8,911 nucleotides of DNA from positions 1 to 8,911 of the forward strand of contig CAYRSQ010000032.1 in assembly GCA_964427055.1 (NCBI GenBank). Reading direction: 5' to 3'. This document shows positions 5,963-8,911 of the stretch, piece after piece. A model generated the notes under the pieces. It did no database searches. It saw only the letters and a program-made list of their open reading frames with translations, and was not told where the DNA came from. Origin of the DNA: CAYNTH01 sp964427055. Its GTDB lineage: Archaea > Aenigmatarchaeota > Aenigmatarchaeia > CG10238-14 > SCSR01. How positions within the stretch are numbered: the stretch's first letter is position 1; each line of letters begins with the position of its first letter. The position numbers and the translations under genes are program-made.

Positions 5963-6466
5963 ATGATGAGCGAGAAGAAATACGGGCCATACACGGAAAG
6001 GATAATCGATCATTTCAAGAACCCGAGGAACATGGGGGAGATGGACGATGCGGATGTTGTGTCAAAGGTCGGTGCACCGATGTGCGGTGACGAGTTGTGG
6101 TTGTATCTTAAGATAGACAAGAGAGACGGCGGAGAGCCCTATATAAAAGACATAAGCTTCCAGAGTTTCGGATGTGCGGCTGCTGTCGCCACGGGTAGTG
6201 TCATAACCGAACTGGCGAAAGGAAAGACACTCAAGGAAGCGTTGGAACTGAGTTTCAAGGATGTAGACGAGTATCTGGGAGGATTGCCTAAGATAAAGGT
6301 TCACTGTTCATTGTTGTCGTGCGACGCCTTGCATGACGCGATATATCAATACTACAAGGAAAACGGGATAGCCACATCTGAGAGGCTGGAACTTCTGCAC
6401 GAGAAGATAGTCAAAGGAACCAATATCGCGAGGGAGAAGGTAGCTTCAGGAGTCGACTACTGCTAA
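5963..6466 (+). CDS. iscU: Fe-S cluster assembly scaffold, IscU/NifU/SufU N-terminal type
   Basis: The protein receives sulfur and iron to build Fe-S clusters for transfer to apoproteins such as ferredoxin. All three canonical cysteines are present: C41 in APMCGDE (with D43), C71 in SFGCAAAVATGS, and C115 in KVHCSLL (with H114). The N-terminal YTERIIDHFKNPRNMGEMDDAD is typical. At 167 aa it is longer than IscU (about 128 aa) because of a C-terminal helical extension, and it carries additional cysteines at C120 and the final residue C167. No cysteine desulfurase or other Suf/Isc gene is adjacent. Two consecutive ATGs (5963, 5966) are possible starts; the TATA spacing favours a leaderless message. 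Its stop overlaps that of the convergent RNase H gene. Confidence 0.95.
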   Translation: MMSEKKYGPYTERIIDHFKNPRNMGEMDDADVVSKVGAPMCGDELWLYLKIDKRDGGEPYIKDISFQSFGCAAAVATGSVITELAKGKTLKEALELSFKDVDEYLGGLPKIKVHCSLLSCDALHDAIYQYYKENGIATSERLELLHEKIVKGTNIAREKVASGVDYC

Positions 6467-6807
6467 CCCAGATATTTGCCCGCGGGATTATCTTCCCTCG
6501 GAATCCAGGTGAATTCGACTTTCAATCCCCTGTCGTTGATAATCTTTTGGACTTCGTCGAACAACACGCGCATCTTGGTGTCTTTTATGTGCCATTCCCT
6601 TTTCAGCTGGTTCACGACAAGCTTTGAGTCAGAAAATATCTCTATCTCATCCGCTTCCGCCGATTCCAGAGCGTTGATGACGGCATTGTATTCAGCCTCG
6701 TTGCTCGTTATCCCTTCCTTTCTGTCCATCCAGCTCTTTCCAGTGGTCTCGTTGTACCAGGCCATCCTCCCGTCCCCTGAACCGTCGGTGTATATCCTGT
6801 GCTTCAT
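6463..6807 (-). CDS. rnhA: RNase HI-like protein
   Basis: RNase HI cleaves the RNA strand of RNA-DNA hybrids. In this 114-aa protein the fold's acidic residues are visible: D8 in YTDGSG, E39 in SNEAEYNAV, and D60 in IFSDSKLVVNQL. The C-terminal motif reads WIPREDNPAGKYLG; where many RNases HI have a fourth Asp (N-x-x-A-D-x-L) this protein has AGK, so that carboxylate is absent or is supplied by E105 or D106. The protein ends there, which makes it shorter than most RNases HI (about 150 aa). The ATG at 6807 has GTGAT three bases upstream. The TAG stop at 6465-6463 overlaps the TAA of the convergent Fe-S scaffold gene. A non-catalytic or altered RNase H-fold role is possible. Confidence 0.87.
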   Translation of the reverse strand: MKHRIYTDGSGDGRMAWYNETTGKSWMDRKEGITSNEAEYNAVINALESAEADEIEIFSDSKLVVNQLKREWHIKDTKMRVLFDEVQKIINDRGLKVEFTWIPREDNPAGKYLG

Positions 6808-6833
6808 GAAATCACTTAAAGAGTGCTAATAAT

Positions 6834-6850
6834 ATTATCCGAAGGATAAT
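6834..6850. repeat. Perfect inverted repeat between RNase H and flippase genes
   Basis: ATTATCC-GAA-GGATAAT has 7-base arms around a 3-base spacer and sits in the 70-base divergent gap. AT-rich TATA-like elements flank it: one on the minus strand at about 6826-6836 for RNase H, one on the plus strand at about 6851-6863 for the flippase. Its position between two promoters suggests an operator; a terminator makes no sense because no gene ends there. Confidence 0.5.
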
Positions 6851-6863
6851 TAATTATTATATC
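6851..6863 (+). promoter_or_regulatory. Probable TATA region of the flippase gene
   Basis: TAATTATTATATC is centred about 22 bases before the ATG at 6878. The message would be leaderless or nearly so; the GGTG at 6872-6875 is too close to the ATG to be a convincing ribosome-binding site. Confidence 0.4.
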
Positions 6864-6877
6864 TTTTCAGTGGTGTT

Positions 6878-8440
6878 ATGTCAGACGTATTCGATAAGGA
6901 AGGGCCGGAGAGGCTCGTCGCAGGTGGGACATGGTTTTTGCTACTGATGATACTAGGTGGCATTTTCGCAGTGATGTGGGGAATAGTCCTGAGTAGAGCG
7001 TACGGGCCGGTCGTGTTCGGAATATTCAGTACAGCAAATTCGGCCCAGAACTTCGCGTGGGTACTCGTCTTCGGAGGGTTGAGCAGGGGTCTGATGAAAT
7101 ACGGCTCGGAATACGTGACAAGCAAAAATGGTAGGGTGAGGGAATTCTTCACCAACTCCGTCAAGTACATGACTATTATAGGGGTAGTGGCGTGCCTGAT
7201 ATTATCGTACATAGCGCTCAGTTTCTCAGATCCGGTCATGAGGATAATGATATTCTCGGTCGGATTGTCGTTGCTTTTTTCCGGAACCAAGGATGCACTC
7301 GGTTCCATACTGGGATCCTTCCAGAAGAATGACTATCTTTCGATGATAAATTCGAGTAGACTCATCCTGATATTCATCATAGGAACAATTTTCATACTGA
7401 TGAACGTTTCTTCATACATGATATCCATCCTGGTCGCGATAGGAACGATAGCTGAGCTTACCCTGTCGATATACTTATTCAGGATCTACGTCAGGGACAA
7501 ACAGCTGTTCAGGCATCACAAGTTTTTTGGGGATTCAGAGGAAACGGAGACGGGACAGATAGCGAGTTTCACGAATGTAGCGAAGTTCGGGATATACATA
7601 TCCATAGCCATGATATCTTTCAATGTCATGAAGAGCCTTGACATAATAGTGCTTAAGAGTTTCTTCGACTATGCAAAGGTCGGGGTGTACAGTGTCGCTG
7701 ACGGGGCGTCCAGCATACTCTTCTACATGACATCCTTCGCCCTCCCAGTGATACCCGCCATAACCGAGGCCTATGTGAGGAACGACAAAGAGTTGCTTGA
7801 GAAATACATAAAGATAGCGGTCAAGTACCCGCTGATAATAGGTACAATACTGACTACGCTCATATTCATGCTGGCCGAGCCTATCATACTCTACTTGTAC
7901 GGGGAAGCGTTCGTAGGCGCGATTGTGCCGCTGAAAATATTGATTGTCGGGACTTTCATGTTGATGTTCGGTTATAACCTGTCGTCGGTGCTGATAGGCG
8001 TCGGGAAGTCGAAACTCGCCGGAGGCATAATGGCGTTCGCTGCTATCCAGTATCTCATATCTTTGTACATACTTGCCCCGATGTTCGGTTTCAACGGGGC
8101 GGCCGCAGCCTTGACATTGACGGGCGTGACCTTGATGATACTGGTGCCGTATTTCGTATACAGGGAATTCAAAGTGAATATATACGAAGACACACATCTC
8201 GTCCTGCTGTCTGCGATGGTTATGGTGGTGTTCCTGCTGGCCGTGCCGAAGGGCAACGCAGTGTTCGTCATAGTGGGGATATTCTCCAGCATAGGGGTTT
8301 TCTTGTCCTCTCTCTATCTGCTGGAATACATAACAGCTGACGACTTGAGCATGTTTGGTATAGCAATGACCACGTTTAGAAGGAAGAACAAGACCGGGGA
8401 CAAGTTCACGAAGAGAATAAAGAAGATCATTGGTCGATGA
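6878..8440 (+). CDS. Polysaccharide/oligosaccharide flippase-like membrane protein (MATE/MOP superfamily, Wzx type)
   Basis: Wzx-type proteins of this superfamily move lipid-linked sugars across the cytoplasmic membrane for surface glycans or protein glycosylation. The 520-aa protein is strongly hydrophobic with about 12-14 membrane segments arranged in two halves. The first segment (about 17-38) is followed by LSRAYGPVVFGIFSTANSAQ, the characteristic motif after TM1 of this family. A hydrophilic loop at about 204-232 (rich in charged residues and His) separates the halves; the second begins VAKFGIYISIAMISFNVMKSLDIIVLKSF. The C-terminal tail after about residue 500 is very basic and probably cytosolic. 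No glycosyltransferase gene is visible nearby, so the cargo is unknown. The assignment to the superfamily is firm; flippase function is inferred. Confidence 0.87.
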   Translation: MSDVFDKEGPERLVAGGTWFLLLMILGGIFAVMWGIVLSRAYGPVVFGIFSTANSAQNFAWVLVFGGLSRGLMKYGSEYVTSKNGRVREFFTNSVKYMTIIGVVACLILSYIALSFSDPVMRIMIFSVGLSLLFSGTKDALGSILGSFQKNDYLSMINSSRLILIFIIGTIFILMNVSSYMISILVAIGTIAELTLSIYLFRIYVRDKQLFRHHKFFGDSEETETGQIASFTNVAKFGIYISIAMISFNVMKSLDIIVLKSFFDYAKVGVYSVADGASSILFYMTSFALPVIPAITEAYVRNDKELLEKYIKIAVKYPLIIGTILTTLIFMLAEPIILYLYGEAFVGAIVPLKILIVGTFMLMFGYNLSSVLIGVGKSKLAGGIMAFAAIQYLISLYILAPMFGFNGAAAALTLTGVTLMILVPYFVYREFKVNIYEDTHLVLLSAMVMVVFLLAVPKGNAVFVIVGIFSSIGVFLSSLYLLEYITADDLSMFGIAMTTFRRKNKTGDKFTKRIKKIIGR

Positions 8441-8483
8441 CTTTGTAACAGTCAGCAGGTTCTATCTTTACGGGTTATAATAG

Positions 8484-8569
8484 TGCAGGAGGTGAGATTT
8501 GAACTCACGAAGGCACTAAGCCACGGGGGCCTAAACCCCGCCGAATTGACCAGACTATCGGACTCCTGC
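8484..8569 (-). tRNA. tRNA-Leu, anticodon UAG
   Basis: The minus strand folds into a full class II cloverleaf of 86 nt. The acceptor stem pairs GCAGGAG (8569-8563) with CTCCTGC (8491-8485), with discriminator A at 8484. The D arm has CGA/TCG around TAGTCTGGTCAAT. The anticodon stem CGGGG/CCCCG encloses the loop TTTAGGC, which gives anticodon TAG with T33 and G37. A long variable arm GGC-TTAGT-GCC follows, and the T arm is GTGAG-TTCAAAT-CTCAC. The long variable arm, A73 and anticodon together define leucine, reading CUA and other CUN codons. CCA is not encoded and no intron is present. It is convergent with the flippase gene, 43 bases away. Confidence 0.97.
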
Positions 8570-8593
8570 GTGTTAATTATAGAACAATATTCG

Positions 8594-8602
8594 CTTATAA
8601 AA
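8594..8602 (-). promoter_or_regulatory. TATA box of tRNA-Leu
   Basis: The minus-strand TTTTATAAG is centred about 29 bases before the tRNA 5' end at 8569, the usual archaeal spacing. It directly follows the DUF167 stop codon, so the tRNA has its own promoter. Confidence 0.65.
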
Positions 8603-8833
8603 TTAAATTATTTCCACGAACTTCGTCTTCGATCTCCGGCCCGCCACTATCTCTACACTAGAACTAGAAACTTTGAAATAGTCCGCTATCTTTTCGATGA
8701 TTTCCTTGTTTGCTCTGCCTTTGACGGGCTTCGACCTTATTCCAACTGTTATTGTCTTCCTGTCCTCGTCGACGTCGATGAAGTCCTTGTTGAACTTCAC
8801 GTTCACCTGATATCGCATGCAATCAATACTCAT
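8603..8833 (-). CDS. DUF167/YggU-family protein
   Basis: This is a small conserved protein (76 aa) of unknown function found in bacteria, archaea and eukaryotes. The family hallmark is visible at residues 34-47 as SKPVKGRANKEIIE, matching the usual P-V-x-G-x-A-N-x-x-(I/L) motif, followed by a helix (KIADYFKVSSSSVEIVAG) and a final strand KTKFVEII. Length is typical. An in-frame ATG at 8818 (residue 6) is an alternative start; TTGAT three bases before it resembles the GTGAT-N3-ATG pattern of neighbouring genes. The tRNA-Leu gene follows downstream on the same strand, and a new gene appears to start divergently at 8861. Confidence 0.9.
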   Translation of the reverse strand: MSIDCMRYQVNVKFNKDFIDVDEDRKTITVGIRSKPVKGRANKEIIEKIADYFKVSSSSVEIVAGRRSKTKFVEII

Positions 8834-8839
8834 TTAAAC
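8832..8839 (+). promoter_or_regulatory. Possible TATA box for the gene at 8861
   Basis: ATTTAAAC lies 25 bases before the ATG at 8861 and overlaps the first codon of the divergent DUF167 gene by two bases (8832-8833). It is supported only by sequence and spacing. Confidence 0.35.
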
Positions 8840-8860
8840 TTCATACCTTATCAAATTTCC

Positions 8861-8911
8861 ATGGAAGTGCTGAAAAAGCTTATGAAGCCCGCAAAGGATG
8901 GCGAGGTCAAA
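8861..8911 (+). CDS. Probable start of a gene running off the window
   Basis: An open frame from the ATG at 8861 reads MEVLKKLMKPAKDGEVK and is cut by the window end after 17 codons. ATTTAAAC at 8832-8839 is about 25 bases before the ATG, the right place for an archaeal TATA box with a leaderless message. This is too little sequence to identify a family; the codon choice and charged amphipathic sequence look protein-like. Confidence 0.45.
   Translation, partial: MEVLKKLMKPAKDGEVK

Noticed and set aside
7535..8197. Open frame of 220 codons on the minus strand inside the flippase gene
   Set aside because: It is a mirror of the plus-strand membrane protein, rich in Tyr, His, Arg and Gln, with no promoter or ribosome-binding signal.
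1..8911. Mobile element, prophage, CRISPR array or defence system
   Set aside because: No transposase, integrase, direct-repeat array, terminal repeats or defence-protein motifs were seen; nearly every base lies in housekeeping genes.

Overview
This window is archaeal. The evidence is an archaeal/eukaryal set of information-processing genes (eIF2 alpha, Nop10, a PAC2-family protein and an archaeal-type ribosomal protein S2), TATA-like boxes about 25 nt upstream of several start codons, and a class II tRNA-Leu without an encoded CCA. Genes are very tightly packed, and several proteins are at the short end of their families (glutamate dehydrogenase 361 aa, Nop10 52 aa). That would suit a small-genome lineage such as a DPANN group, but this placement is only an inference. 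AGA/AGG (Arg) and ATA (Ile) codons are common, and TGA is used as a normal stop.

Layout. (1) 1-2403, + strand: the 3' part of a thioredoxin reductase-like flavoprotein, a short glutamate dehydrogenase and an NAD kinase, a possible NADPH-linked operon. (2) 2404-5845, - strand, read right to left: an unrecognised 176-aa protein, eIF2 alpha, Nop10, a PAC2-family protein, then (after an internal promoter) ribosomal protein S2 and a small ferredoxin. (3) 5963-6466, + strand: an IscU/NifU-type Fe-S scaffold, divergent from the unknown gene. (4) 6463-6807, - strand: a compact RNase HI-like protein whose stop codon overlaps that of the Fe-S scaffold. (5) 6878-8440, + strand: a large polytopic flippase-like membrane protein. 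(6) 8484-8833, - strand: tRNA-Leu(UAG) and a DUF167/YggU protein. (7) From 8861, + strand: the probable start of another gene that runs off the window.

How it fits together. The left side makes and uses NADP(H), through NAD kinase, thioredoxin reductase and possibly glutamate dehydrogenase. The ferredoxin and Fe-S scaffold belong to iron-sulfur metabolism, although no cysteine desulfurase is visible. The middle is a translation/proteostasis block whose order eIF2 alpha - Nop10 - PAC2 is conserved in archaea. The DNA shows no mobile element, CRISPR array or defence system. The most interesting signals are regulatory and architectural: a near-perfect dyad in the Fe-S scaffold promoter, an 11-codon upstream reading frame ending on the S2 start codon, a repeated GTGAT-N3-ATG initiation pattern, convergent genes with zero or negative spacing, and an unrecognised protein heading the eIF2 alpha cluster.
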